Shown piece by piece: positions 20,672 through 31,796 of a stretch of DNA of 64,000 nucleotides (positions within the stretch are counted from its first letter, which is position 1; each line of letters opens with the position of its first letter). The stretch comes from Talaromyces rugulosus. Taxonomy: Eukaryota > Ascomycota > Eurotiomycetes > Eurotiales > Trichocomaceae. The translations under genes and the position numbers were made by a program. The notes under the pieces are model-generated. The model did not search any database, had not been told where the DNA came from, and saw only the letters and a list, made by a program, of their open reading frames with translations. The DNA is taken from contig NC_049564.1 of NCBI RefSeq assembly GCF_013368755.1, positions 3,356,001 to 3,420,000 of the forward strand. The letters are read 5' to 3'.

Positions 20672-22410
20672 GTGGGTTTTTATTTGAGTGTAAATAGATA
20701 GTATCTAAAGAAACTAAATAAGTATGAAATACAAATAATTTCCTATTTAAATTTAATATAGTTTAAATATTAGTATATACCTATTTTTAAGACTATCTCT
20801 GGTCTATATTGTGTTATTCTGAGGATACTATATAGAGAGCAGGCAAGAATTGGATTCGGCAGTAAAGCTATGGTTCGCTAGGTAGTCAAACTGATTGCTG
20901 ACTGTTACGGTCTGGATGCAGGAGGTTCAGAAAAGCAAGGGCATGGTTTGATTTCCAATAAAGGCGACAACTAAGGAAAACTATCTAACAGAGAGAAGAA
21001 GCAGGCCTATCAATTGGCTGTAGTTTATCGAATCTTCTGACAGAAGGTCTCACGGCCTCACATCCAGCCTACTAACGATATTAGAAGCTCAACTACATAG
21101 TACTGAAAAATCATACCAATAACCACTAACCACTTTTCTAACTAACACGAAAAACAGGACTATAAGAATAATGAAACCAGAATTAATTAAAAAATATATA
21201 ATAGATACTAGTATAATAAATTTAAAATAAACTTTTCTGCTATTCAGTAAATATAGATTTATTTAAAATCTTAAGAGATTAATATATATATAAAAAATAA
21301 AAGTAGATAACAGACTTATATAAATATAGCCTGTAGTAACCTTTTATATACCTTCGTAGTTTCTATTTATAGACATTGAAAAAATCCCTCACGTTTTGAA
21401 ATGGCATCAATTTGGTACACCAGCTCGCATTCTCCCCACCTGGTGCCAAGAGTCTTATTTTCCAAATCAGTCTTGTAACCATTCTTTACTACACTACTGT
21501 AACAAAAGGCGCCTAATATACTGTAATAGTCAGCACACCAACCAATGTACTAAATAGCTACTAGTCTGAAGTCCTCACTTTTCCTCGTACAAGGCCGTTA
21601 CAAGCTTAATCCCTGTAGCGCTATACCAGATTGAGCGGCGCGAGGCAATATTGGGTGGGGTCCTCTGTCACTAAATAATCGCTGCTTTAACTCTTAATTA
21701 ATATTTCATCCTAAACAACAAGGAACATTTCAGGTTAATTGATGTCTTTCGTTCTGGTAGATGGATACTGGACTTACTGAAAGACTAAGGCTGATGTAAT
21801 GCGAATGCATACGTCAGAATGAATGGGAGAAGAAAGATGCCTCGTTTGGTTACTATCTCGCTACATACATAAAGGGACGGGTCGTCACATGACCTAATGT
21901 CCATGTCGGCCAGAGTCAAGTACACTAATCCAATATGGAAGAACTCTTGGCGATTATAATATAACTATATCAAGGATGGTTGGAAACCGTTGATTCTCTT
22001 AAAATTATTGAGATTAAGGATAATTATTTGATTGGATTAAATTACTGAGGGAATATTTATATAAATTGATAAATTCTCTATATAAATTAGAAGATTGTGT
22101 TTCTTAATAAGAATTAATTATATCTATAAAGTACATATTTATTAATCTTTATTAATATTCTAAAGGTTAATAGTTATAAGCCTGGTATTTTTATATAATT
22201 AAAGTAATTTATTGAAGCAATTGAATTATATATTCTTTAATCTATTTTTAAGTCTATAGATTGAAGTAAACTGAAGTAACACTTATTATTGTAATTGAAT
22301 AAGCTGTTAAATAAAGTTATTTTTAATTCTAAATACTACTATGATATTGTGAACTGATTTTCTAAAGAAGATTGAGATGATCTTATTAGATTATTATAAT
22401 TGGAAGGAAT
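20672..22410. other. Intergenic DNA downstream of the peptidase gene
   Basis: No gene is recognised. An AATAAG-like polyadenylation context lies about 45 nt after the stop. 21380-21950 has ordinary composition. 21960-22410 is AT-rich, yet keeps TG dinucleotides while CA is scarce, which suggests one-strand C-to-T mutation. The stretch after 21042 lies between two inverted 40-bp sequences. Confidence 0.5.
21002..21042 (-). repeat. Gypsy-2 LTR-start sequence, inverted copy
   Basis: Read on the minus strand it begins TGTCAGAAGATTCG. It matches 22411-22450 with two mismatches in 40, and the (mutated) first 40 bases of the LTR at 42939. What follows it on the minus strand does not match the LTR in the window, so it is a fragment or belongs to a related family. 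Confidence 0.65.
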
Positions 22411-22450
22411 TGTCAGAAGATTCGATTAACTACAGCCAATCGATAGGCCT
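22411..22450 (+). repeat. Gypsy-2 LTR-start sequence, direct copy
   Basis: Begins TGTCAGAAGATTCG, like the LTR at 42939. After ATG it runs straight into the inverted end of another Gypsy-2 LTR at 22454, so one Gypsy-2 element probably inserted into the LTR of another. Confidence 0.65.
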
Positions 22451-22453
22451 ATG

Positions 22454-22899
22454 TGTCAAAACGTATCAACCGTTCTTTACCAGAATAGGTATTCGTTGGT
22501 AGTATTCTGCCAAATAAGATAGAGATATCGGTAACTAGGATTAGATAAAAAAATATCTCTTATAAATAAAAAGATATTTAAGAATAACTTATTAATAAGC
22601 TAGATAAAATATAGATTTAATTTAGTATAAGAATAAAACATGATTAAACTAAATATATATTAATAAATAAGTATCTTTATATAATAAATCTTTATTATAG
22701 CTGTTAAAGTCTTTATTTAGATAGCTATAATATTTTTATTATACTTATTATATTGATTGCTTTGATTATTTTAATAATTATATAACTCTATAGCCTAATT
22801 TTTCTATAACTATCTATATAAATTCTAAGTCATTATAATCTTTTCTTATTATTTTAAAATATTATTTAATAATAGATTTTATTATAAAGTAATATTTAT
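22454..22899 (-). repeat. LTR of Gypsy-2 copy a (minus strand, 3' LTR)
   Basis: The plus-strand reading TGTCAAAACGTATCAACC... is the reverse complement of the end of the LTR at 42939-43384, which it parallels over most of its length. The right end is set from the 446-bp length of that LTR and is approximate, since similarity fades after about 22830. The outer 100 bases are unmutated and the inner part is AT-rich. Confidence 0.7.
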
Positions 22900-23269
22900 T
22901 ATTTTTATTATCTATTATTTTTATAGTAGTAACATTTTTTTATCTATAATAAGATTATTATTTATAGATATAACTTATTTTAAAGATATTCTAAATAAAC
23001 AGTCTAATTATTTATATAGGTAATATCTATTATTTTTATTAATTAGCTAAGTATTATTAATTTTTATAATAATCTTTTTTTTTAAAAATTAGTATTTTAA
23101 TAGTACTTAAATATTTATATATCTTTATTATATAGATAAATTAGTTTTAATTTTATTAATATTCTTAGTAGTGATATCCTAACTATATAATTTAAGAAAA
23201 TCTTAAAATCTAAAGATTTTATTTCTTAAGTTAATAGATTTAATATTTTTTTTATCTTATCTTATAACT

Positions 23270-23560
23270 GCTATTATTGTTTAAACAAAGTCTATATTAA
23301 AGCTAAATTTTTAAATTATTATAATAGTTATATTTATATTAATAATTATTATTATATTACTATATCTATTTCTAAGTTATCTTAAAAACACTTAGTTTCT
23401 ATTTAAAATAAAATTAAGACTAATAAGAAAAAAGCTTATAAAGAAATAATAACTTTAATAGTCTAAATATCTTATTTTTAAAAATAAAAAAAACTTCTCT
23501 AAAAATATATTAAAGAATTTATTTAAATTAATATAAAAAATATAGAAGAGTTAAAGTAGC
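23270..23560 (+). pseudogene. Antisense frame in Gypsy-2 (coiled-coil-like), RIP-inactivated
   Basis: On the strand opposite to pol, a frame reads ...NKVYIKAKFLNYYNSY...KIKTNKKKAYKEI... over about 95 codons. The breaks are TAA/TAG only, at positions explained by Gln, Arg or Trp codons. The same frame is in two other Gypsy-2 copies (42500-42690 and 47985-48345, minus). It is rich in Lys, Glu and Leu in a coiled-coil-like pattern, preceded by a Tyr/Cys-rich stretch. No function is known to me; a captured or element-encoded accessory protein is a guess. Confidence 0.5.
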
Positions 23561-23566
23561 TAAAAA
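23552..23566. repeat. Target-site duplication of LINE copy E, 5' side
   Basis: TAAAGTAGCTAAAAA recurs exactly at 29857-29871, immediately after the tail of copy E. Confidence 0.9.
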
Positions 23567-23604
23567 CCCGCCGGGAAAATCAAAAATCAACCTTTTGAAA
23601 TTCA

Positions 23605-25536
23605 ATGCTACTGGAAGGCATCCAGGGCTTCGCTATGGCCCCTGGACTCCCCAATATCGACAACCACCCCCTAGACCCAGGGGGGCAGGCGCTAGGTCTG
23701 GTGAACCCCGTAGGGGCCTATATAGGCACCCCAGCGGGAACAGCACCACCAGCGCTCCCCGAGGCAAGTGCAACAGTCCCTCAGAGTGAGGGCTTCTTGC
23801 CTAGCCTGGAAATCAACCCTAGGGAGTTGTTTCCCTCTCTAAGCAGCGTGCCAGGCTCCCAGGAAGCACCTAAAACTCTAGGGAAGAGACTATAGGAATA
23901 CAGCCCTGACGGGGCAGAAAGAGCCTCTATAAAGGCCCTAATCGGCCCAGCCTACAAGGATATGGAACAGGCCTTATTAGGCCATTTTGCAAGCAGCAAT
24001 AGCGCGCTGTATATGGAGATAGCCGCTATAAAGGCCTATATAACCTCTCTGGTAGAGGCTATAGAACAGCGCCTCACAGGCTAATTGGGCGCTCTGGAGC
24101 GCCGTTTCTCAACCCTAGAAGCTCAACAGGCCTCCCTGAACGCCCCAAACCATCCCCTAAAGCCCCTATCGTCAGGGGGCAACCGTCAGGGCCCACAACA
24201 GCCTCTGCCATCCCAGGGGACGACGTTTGCAGAGGTCGCCCATGGTCCCTAAGCTAACCTAAATAAGGCCGCTAAGCCTATAGAGCCACGCAGAGCCTTA
24301 TCCCCGATATCAAAACCACCCCCTGGGGTGAAGCCCGCAGTAGGTCTCCAGTGGGCCGATATAGCGGTTAACAATACCCAGAAGTGGTAAATCATTACAA
24401 AAAAATAGGCTTACTCCCCAAACCAGCCCCTAAAAGTCTAAATGGACCTAGAGAGTCTGAAGCCTATTTACAGAAGTAACAAGGGAGACCACAGACTTAT
24501 ATTTAGACGTGAAAATAGCCGCACTGTCTTTAGAAAGTCTAAAGCCAATGTTATCTTGCAGTTTAACCGCTGCCTAGCCTAGATAGGCTTCCTGAACTTC
24601 GCTAGGATAATAGACGCTAATTATACTGAATCAGGGGCTATCTCAGCCCTATTAGACTAAGGAAGCACCATAGGCTCATTATTACTAGTCTATAAAGACC
24701 TATTAATGGCTATCTGCCACCAGGTTGACCCCGCAGTCATCTCAGTAGAAACAGACCAACAATAGTACAAAATTAAGGTGTATACAGTGCCAGTAGCCCG
24801 CTATAGTGCCTTAAAACTAGGCCTAGCCAAAGAAGAAATTAAATTAAGAGGTATATATATCCTAATAAGAAACTCTATCTAGATTAAGCTGATAGCGGTT
24901 ATCTAGATTAATAAGCAGCGTTTCTTTACTATTGTTATAATAGTAGAAGGCTTAGATAACGCCTACAGGCTATTTGCCCAGGGCGTACGCTTTAAGGGCA
25001 ACAGGCACCCTACCAGCTTCTATCACGAAGTGAGTAAAGACACCATTTGCACCTGATGCTACAGCATTAACTATTAAACTTATAGAGACTGCGGCATCTG
25101 ACCACCACTCTGCACTATATATACTGGCACCCATAAAGCCTAAGAGCACACCTACAATATGCTAAACTGTAGGACCTAAATAGACTACCTATATCTGTAT
25201 GCACCCACTAAATGTGGCAACTGTGGGGGGAAGCACTAGGCTGATTCCCTAGGGTACCCCAAGCTTTAGGAGGCCCGTCAACGACTTTATAAGCACTTCC
25301 CCAGCATAGAGGTCGTTATGCCCCCTTCCCTCTCTGAATGGACTGAATGGGAAGGTGTTACTAAAGAGGCTTCTTCCCCAACTACTATCCAGGACACCCC
25401 CCAAGCCCTAGAGCTTAGGGAGGTCGATGATGCTATGGAAGATGCCCCAGGGACATCACCCCTACTGTATTCATCTCTATGTCCAACACCAACGCCTGGA
25501 GCTACAGCCTCTATTAATGTTGATTATTCAATATAA
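23605..25536 (+). pseudogene. LINE copy E ORF1 (Gag-like), RIP-inactivated
   Basis: Same 1932-nt span as copies A and B. The first 96 codons are open (MLLEGIQGFAM... to LGKRL), then TAG in place of a Trp or Gln codon. The last 72 codons (25318-25536) are open again after the zinc knuckles, of which KCGNCGGKH (C-X2-C-X3-H) at about 25210-25240 is intact in its Cys/His. Stops between are RIP-type. The role is as for the other ORF1 copies. Confidence 0.87.
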
Positions 25537-28500
25537 TTGCGGCTGTACCTACCCCACAACCTTAGAGGCTCTAGAAGCGGGGATAGAGCAGTAAATAGGT
25601 ATTATATGCCTGCAAGAGCCTTATATTGCTTATAACTTCTCCCACCCAGGCTATCTACTGTACTGGCCAGGGGGGAAGAAGTGGGATCAATAGGTGCTTA
25701 TAGCTATCTGTAAAGACCTTATAGGGGCAGTTAAGGTCAAGAACTGTACTGATTTAATAGACTATCCCTATTTATAGGCTCTGGACATATAGGAAGCACT
25801 AATAATTAACAGACATACCCCCTGACGCACTAGAATAATCAACTACTATGATATATAGATTAAGACTAGTTACTAGTGGCAAGAGGCCTTCTCTAGATAA
25901 CACCAGACTATCAAGAACGCAGACTAGGACCTACTTATAGTAGATAGATGCCTATTAGTAGATAATTTCAACGCCCATAGCCCTTCGTGGAACCCACTAG
26001 CCAAAAGCCAGGTTAACACTGAGCCCTTAGAACAGCTTATAGAGCGACACTCACTATATATTAATAACCCACTGAGGAAGGCCACATGCTATAAGAAGAC
26101 TGAGGAGGTATCAATTATTGATTTAGCATTATCCTCGCCAACCCTAGGGCCTCTGCAAGCCTGGGAGGTGGATAAGGATAAGCCTACAACATCTGACCAT
26201 AAGCTTATCGTCCTAGCCTAGAAAGCCCTAGAACCCCCCCCAGAAGGAATCTCCAGGAAGATTACTAGATAATAGATAGAAGCTCTGCAGGTAAACAAGG
26301 AAGCCCTAAAGCTGGCTATAACAGCTTAGACCTCAGAGACTATAGGCCACCCCCCTCTTAGTAATTAATACACCAAGGAAGACCTTGCTAGAGAGGCTAA
26401 TTAGATATAGAACACCCTAACCAGCGTACTCAATAGACATACTAAAGCAATACAGCTTTGTGCACACTCTAAGCGGTGGTAGAAGCCAGAGCTGCAGCAA
26501 GCCCAGAGCTTATAGGCTGTAGCCTGTAAGCAGTGGCAGGCCTATACCTATACCAACACCAAATTCAAGGCTGCAAGAACCATTTATTACCATAAAATAA
26601 AGACGGTTAAAAAGACCTACTAAGAGGTCTTCCTTACTGAAAAAAGCCCTGGGGGAAAAGAAAAGTAGAAAAAAGGTTCAAACCTCACTGGGAACCCTTT
26701 TCCTAAAGGCCCTAGAGATGGCCTAGAAAAGCCTTCTCTAGGAGATCCTAATAAGTATTAAATAGCTCTACAGTATACTAAGCTACAGACTAATCTCACC
26801 ACCCCAGCACTCCAAGGCCTAGATCTAGGAGCTCTCTCTACCACTACTATAGCCAATAAAGAAGCCCTAATCAGAGAAATAACATTTCCTAACGCCCCCT
26901 ATAGCTCCCCTCCTAGAAAGCTGCCAGGTGGACAGACCTATATACTTATAATACTAGAGCGGGTACATCAGGCCCTATTCAGCCAGAGCATTAAGAAAGC
27001 TCCAGGGGCCGATAGACTCAATTTTAAAGCATACTGGCTACTCTAGGCACTAGACTCACCCTGAATCATAGAGATAGCTAGGCAGTACTTTCAGCTTAGA
27101 GTACACCTAGGGGCCTAGAAGACCACTAAAGGCATCCTACTTCGGAAGCCAGGGAAGCCTAATTACACCCAGGTGAAGGCCTAGAGAATGATAAGCTTAC
27201 TTAACTACCTGGACAAGATTATTAAGAAACTGGCTGTAGACCTTATAGCAGACTAATGTAAAACCTAAAAAGCTTTATACCCTAGACAAATAGGGTACAG
27301 ACAGGGCTGTAGGGCTATTAACACGGTGGCCTACCTTGTACAAACAGTGCACAAAAAATAGACTCAAAAGCTTCTCATAGACACTATCTTTATTAACATT
27401 ATAAGGGCCTTCGACCATATTAACCTCTATAAGCTTAGTAAGGCTATGGAAGCTACAGGCCTGGATAATAACCTTATAAGATAGACCTTATCCTTCCTTA
27501 CAAATAGAAAGATCAGCCTCATAATTAATGGTTATAAAGCCTCTGAACAGTCTATTGACTCAGAGCTGTCCTAAGGCTTACTAATCTCCCCAATCCTCTT
27601 TTTTATCTATATCCAGGGTGTGTTTCAGGCTATAGAACAGCAGGTACTAGGGATCAAGGCCCTATCTTATACCAATGATATAGACCTAGTAGCCTAGGGA
27701 AGCTCAGTCTCTGAGATCTATAAACAGCTAGAAGCAGCAGCAAAAGCTGCTATTAAATAAGAACTGGCAAATAGCATCAAATTCAACCCTAAAAAAACAG
27801 AGGCCATTCTATTCTCTAAGGCCATTAGCAGGGAACATAAAAATCAGGTCTAAGAAGCTAGAGTGCAGATAGAAGACACTTTAGTAGCATTCTCTCCAAC
27901 AGCTATCCAGTGGTTAGGGGTCTTACTAGATCTAAAGCTTACCCTTAAAGTCCACTATAAATACCGCCTATAAAAAGATCAAAATACTGAAAAATAAGTA
28001 CAGACACTATACAAGGCCCAGAGACTCCTCCTAAGCCTAGCATAACAAATCTAAAAGACTACTACGCAGTCAGTGGCACTTTATAGAGCCGAGCTTTAAT
28101 AGCATAGGCAAAAAAACTGCCTAGAAGGACTGTAGGGCCTAATTAATAACCAGACCCAGGCAGTCACAGGTATACTAAAGTCTACCCTATTAGAACCACT
28201 TATAAGGGAGACAGCTTTAGAACTAATAGAGATCTTATTAGATAGTAAACAGCGGTGGTATACTCTAAGACTCCTAGAACTTCCTTAGAGACATCTAGCA
28301 GCAGAAATACTCCCTATAACACTTAAAGAAGGAGACGTCTATATATAGCCTAGAGAGCAGCCACTAGAAGACTAAGCTTAGATAATATTAACCTGCCAAG
28401 GCCCCTGGAAGCTAGGTATAAGCCTGGCCTATAGACTACAAAAGGCTTTAACTGCTAACCCTTTCTAGGGCTTTAAGCGTACAATAAAGCCTAGTAATAA

Positions 28501-29566
28501 ATCTATACCACTAGATTTCAGGATAGACTCTCCTAAAACTATTATATAATTAGCCTTAAACCTTTTAAATAGAATAAGGAACACTGACCTTTACTTAGAT
28601 GGTTCTAGGTTAGACAATTAGCGCATAGACGCTGCAGTAGCTTATAAGCTACTTATTAACCCCTAAAAATTACACCTAGCTCCTCTAAGCACAGGCTTCA
28701 AAGTCTTTAATACAGAACTAATAGAAGTAGTCGAAGCCCTAGAGTGGATACTGGTAGAGAATCTTAGAAGGCTAATTAGGATATTTCTCGATGCTTAAGC
28801 TGCTATAGGTAGGCTTTAGTATACCCAGCCAGGCCTTGGCCAAGCCCTGGCACTGCGGACACATAATCTAGCCAAGGAACTGTAGACCACTAGCCACAGG
28901 GTTACTATATGCTAGATACCAGACCATAAAAAGATCCCAGGCAACAAAAAGGCCAATAAAGCCACTAAGAAAGCTATAGAAAAGTCCTAAATAAGTAAAT
29001 ACTCAGGCATCTCACTGACACATGCTCAACAGACCTGTACCAAAGCTTATAGAGCTACCAGAGCCAACTAGCTTACTATAAAGCTTGTAAAGCATACCTA
29101 GCAGACAAGCCAGACCTACTATCCTCCCTAGAGATAGAAGCTTGACCTAATATTAGCAAACACCCCCAAGCACCTAGCGCGGCGATATTACCAGTTCAAG
29201 ACTGGCCACGCACCAATTGGGGCCTATTTGCACCGAATTAAGGCCCAAGACTTCTCTAATTGCTTAGGGTACTCTAGGAGAACTGAGACAGTAAGACACC
29301 TTTTTACAAACTGTCAACAGTGGTGCCACCAGCAGGAAAAACTATATACCGGCTTAGCCGAAGCGGGGGTAAAAGCCCTACAGAATAGCGAGCAGTGCCC
29401 TGAAGCACGTCTATTCCAGGACCCAAAAGCCACTACAGCGCTACTGGCGTTTATAGGGGCTATTAGGAAGCGAGAGAATAATTAATAGGCCTAGGAGCAG
29501 GCCTATAAGACTGATAATTAGGACATTGAGGCCCTGGATAAGGGAGAGCGAGAAAGGGAAGGATAG
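25517..29566 (+). pseudogene. LINE copy E ORF2 polyprotein, RIP-inactivated
   Basis: 4050-nt span, identical to copy B, from the ATG overlapping ORF1 to the TAG at 29564. Endonuclease (DNFNAHSPSWN near 25960, SDH near 26195), RT and RNase H are legible but broken by dozens of stops. The YADD box near 27670 reads YTND, as in copy B. The C-terminal 85 codons at 29228-29485 are open and keep most of the final zinc motif, CLGYSRRTETVRHLFTNC, with its second Cys changed to Tyr. Loss of that Cys, of the YADD box and of the frame make it inactive. Confidence 0.88.
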
Positions 29567-29856
29567 TAGGCAGAGGCGGCCCACTATTATAGGCAACGCC
29601 CAAACGTTAGTGGCCATAAGGAGGGGATAGTGGTTGCCACCCACTATAAGCCCCCGAATCGTCCTGCGCATATAAGTGGCTTGGGGCGAGGAAAGTGCAA
29701 GATACCTTGAAAGCATGGATCCAATGGGGGTAGAGACACCGGTTTATAGGGGGCAACCCCTATAAGCAGGCCTAATCCACACGAATCGCTGTCTGTCATA
29801 GCCTAGGGCTCGGTATAGACGTTAAATTTGATTAAATAAATAAATAAATAAATAAA

Positions 29857-29871
29857 TAAAGTAGCTAAAAA
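29857..29871. repeat. Target-site duplication of LINE copy E, 3' side
   Basis: Exact 15-bp match to 23552-23566. Its first TAAA merges with the TAAA tail of the LINE, so the exact edge may shift by a few bases. Confidence 0.88.
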
Positions 29872-30929
29872 AAAAAAAGAAAAGAAATATAAAAAGAAAT
29901 AAAAAAAAAAAATTTAAATAATAAAAAGTTAATAAAACTATTATAGCTATTTTTAAAAAGTTTTTTTTTAATTTTAATAATATAGATTTTTTTAATCTAG
30001 TCTTTTTTAATTAATTTAGATATCTAACTAGTTTCTATAAATTATATTCTTTAAAATATTTTTTTTATTTAATAAAATATAAATTTTTTTTTCTATTTTT
30101 TATTATATTATTTAGTTAATTTTATATTCTTTTTTTTCTATTTTATTATAATTTTTATATTAATTTATTATTAGTTTTAATAATAAGATATAGAATATTA
30201 GATATATCTTTATTTTATTTAATAGCTAGAGTTTATAATTATTATTTATAAGTTTTTTTTTAATTATAAATAATTTATATTTAATAATATTAAGTTTATT
30301 ACTAGATTTTTTACTTAGAATATTAAATTTTTTATTTTTTTATTATTTATTATAATAAGTAAACTTTTTTTTTTTTTTTAAAAATAAATATATTTTTATA
30401 TTTTTTATTATAATATATCTTTATTTTTAGTTCTATTTATTAGATATTTTTTAATATATTTTAGTATAATATTTATATATATTATTCTTTAATTATTATT
30501 TACTTTAATACTTCTTCTTTTAGAATATCTATCTATAATATTTATAAGTGTTGTTTAAAATTAATATAATATAGTATTTATTTTATTATTATATTTTCTA
30601 TATTATTTAAAATAAATTATATAATTAATAATAATTCTATCTAATCTATTTAATTTTAATCTAAGTAATATTTTAGATATTATTATATTATTTAAATTAT
30701 TTTTTTAGACTAATCATTAGTTTATTAATAATTAATAATTAATAATTTATATATTATTTTATATGTTTTTATAATAATCTGTTGATATTTTAATATAAAT
30801 AATTTATCTTAGTTTAAAGTTATTTCTATTAATAATCTAGTCTAATTAAATATTATTCTAAGTATTAATATTATATATTACTCTATAGTTATATCTTTCA
30901 ATACTAAACTAAAGATAATATATTTTATA
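29872..30929 (-). mobile_element. Gypsy-2 copy a, integrase and pol C-terminus
   Basis: Read on the minus strand, this matches 41580-42480 of Gypsy-2 copy b: integrase core end, C-terminal integrase and the chromodomain-like region near 30100-29990. It is almost purely A and T apart from a few bases. The element is cut at 30929 by LINE fragment F, and the rest of pol is not found to the right, so sequence was lost there. Confidence 0.72.
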
Positions 30930-31222
30930 GGATAGCGGGCAGGGGCGGCCCGCTATTGTAGGCAACGCCCAAACGTTAGTGGCCATAAGGAGGGGGTAGT
31001 GGTTGCCACCCACTATAAGCCCCCAAATCGTCCTGCGCATATAAGCAGCATGGGGTGAGGAAAGTGCAAGATACCTTGAAAGCATGGATCCAATGGGGGT
31101 AGAGGCACCGGTTTATAGGGGGCAACCCCTATAAGCAGGCCTAATCCACACGAATCGCTGTCTGTCATAGCCTAGGGCTCGGTATAGACGTTAAATTTGA
31201 TTAAATAAATAAATAAATAAAT
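30930..31222 (+). mobile_element. LINE fragment F, 3' UTR only, unmutated
   Basis: Starts with GGATAGCGGG, at the ORF2 stop codon, and runs to a (TAAA)n tail. It is nearly identical to 16652-16925 of copy B and shows no RIP, although its flanks are almost pure A+T. No clear target duplication is seen. It is a short 5'-truncated insertion. Confidence 0.9.
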
Positions 31223-31329
31223 TACTACAAATATAAAAAAAAAAAAAAAAAATAGTTACTTATCTAACAAAGTAGATAATATATAACTATTTATTAAGCT
31301 ATCAAAACACTAACCTTAAAAGAAGAGAT
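31223..31329. other. AT-rich spacer with polypurine run before an LTR
   Basis: Contains an A-run and ends in AAAAGAAGAGAT, which sits where a polypurine tract would be, just before the LTR at 31330. Confidence 0.4.
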
Positions 31330-31796
31330 TATTAGAAAAATTAATAACTTATAATCAATAAATTACATTATATAGAATTATTACCTAAATAATATAGTAT
31401 ATTAATAGATATATAATAATATAATAAATAGGATACTTAATATAGCTACTCTTTAATTATACTATTATATAATAAAAAAGCTAGAAGCAGTGCTTCTAAA
31501 TATAGAATTAATAATTTTATATAGTAAAATAGTGCTACTAGATATTAAAGTAATACTTTGGTATAAAAAACTATATAAAAACACTTATCTACTATTATAT
31601 ATCTAGCTTATTATATTTTATTCTCTTAAATAAATAATATACTATTATTACTCTTCAATATACTTTATAGTCTATTATTATGATAGTACTCTATTTATCT
31701 TAGAATTGCCTTATACAACGTTCTTATCTTGTCTTCTGTTAGCAGAATACCCACCCCGATTCACATCTTGGTGACGAGTTGTTGAACCGATTGACA
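31330..31796 (+). repeat. LTR related to Gypsy-2 (plus strand)
   Basis: Begins TATTAGAA (mutated TGTCAGAA) after a purine-rich tract and ends TTGAACCGATTGACA. It shares stretches such as the ...CACTTATCTACTA... block with the LTR at 42939-43384, but its last 100 bases differ, so it is a variant. The last 60 bases are unmutated. LINE copy G starts at the next base. Confidence 0.6.

Larger units (their letters stand above)
22900..23566 (-). mobile_element. Gypsy-2 copy a, segment between pol and 3' LTR
   Basis: From about 23260 it matches the reverse complement of 48050-48360 almost base for base, apart from RIP changes. LINE copy E interrupts the match at 23566, and the match resumes at 29857. 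It contains the antisense frame described separately. Confidence 0.75.
23567..29856 (+). mobile_element. LINE copy E, full-length, nested in Gypsy-2 copy a
   Basis: Complete element from CCCGCCGGG to a (TAAA)n tail, with 15-bp target duplications. ORF1 and ORF2 have exactly the spans of copy B. Damage is intermediate: the first 350 and last 700 bases are close to copy B, the interior has very frequent TAG/TAA codons. CpG-rich words survive where CpA has been lost, which marks RIP rather than plain CpG decay. Confidence 0.93.

Noticed and set aside
29830..29880. TAAA and A runs as independent microsatellites
   Set aside because: They are the LINE 3' tail plus the duplicated target site; the same holds at 30-52, 16925-16941, 17250-17263, 31201-31222 and 36967-36983.
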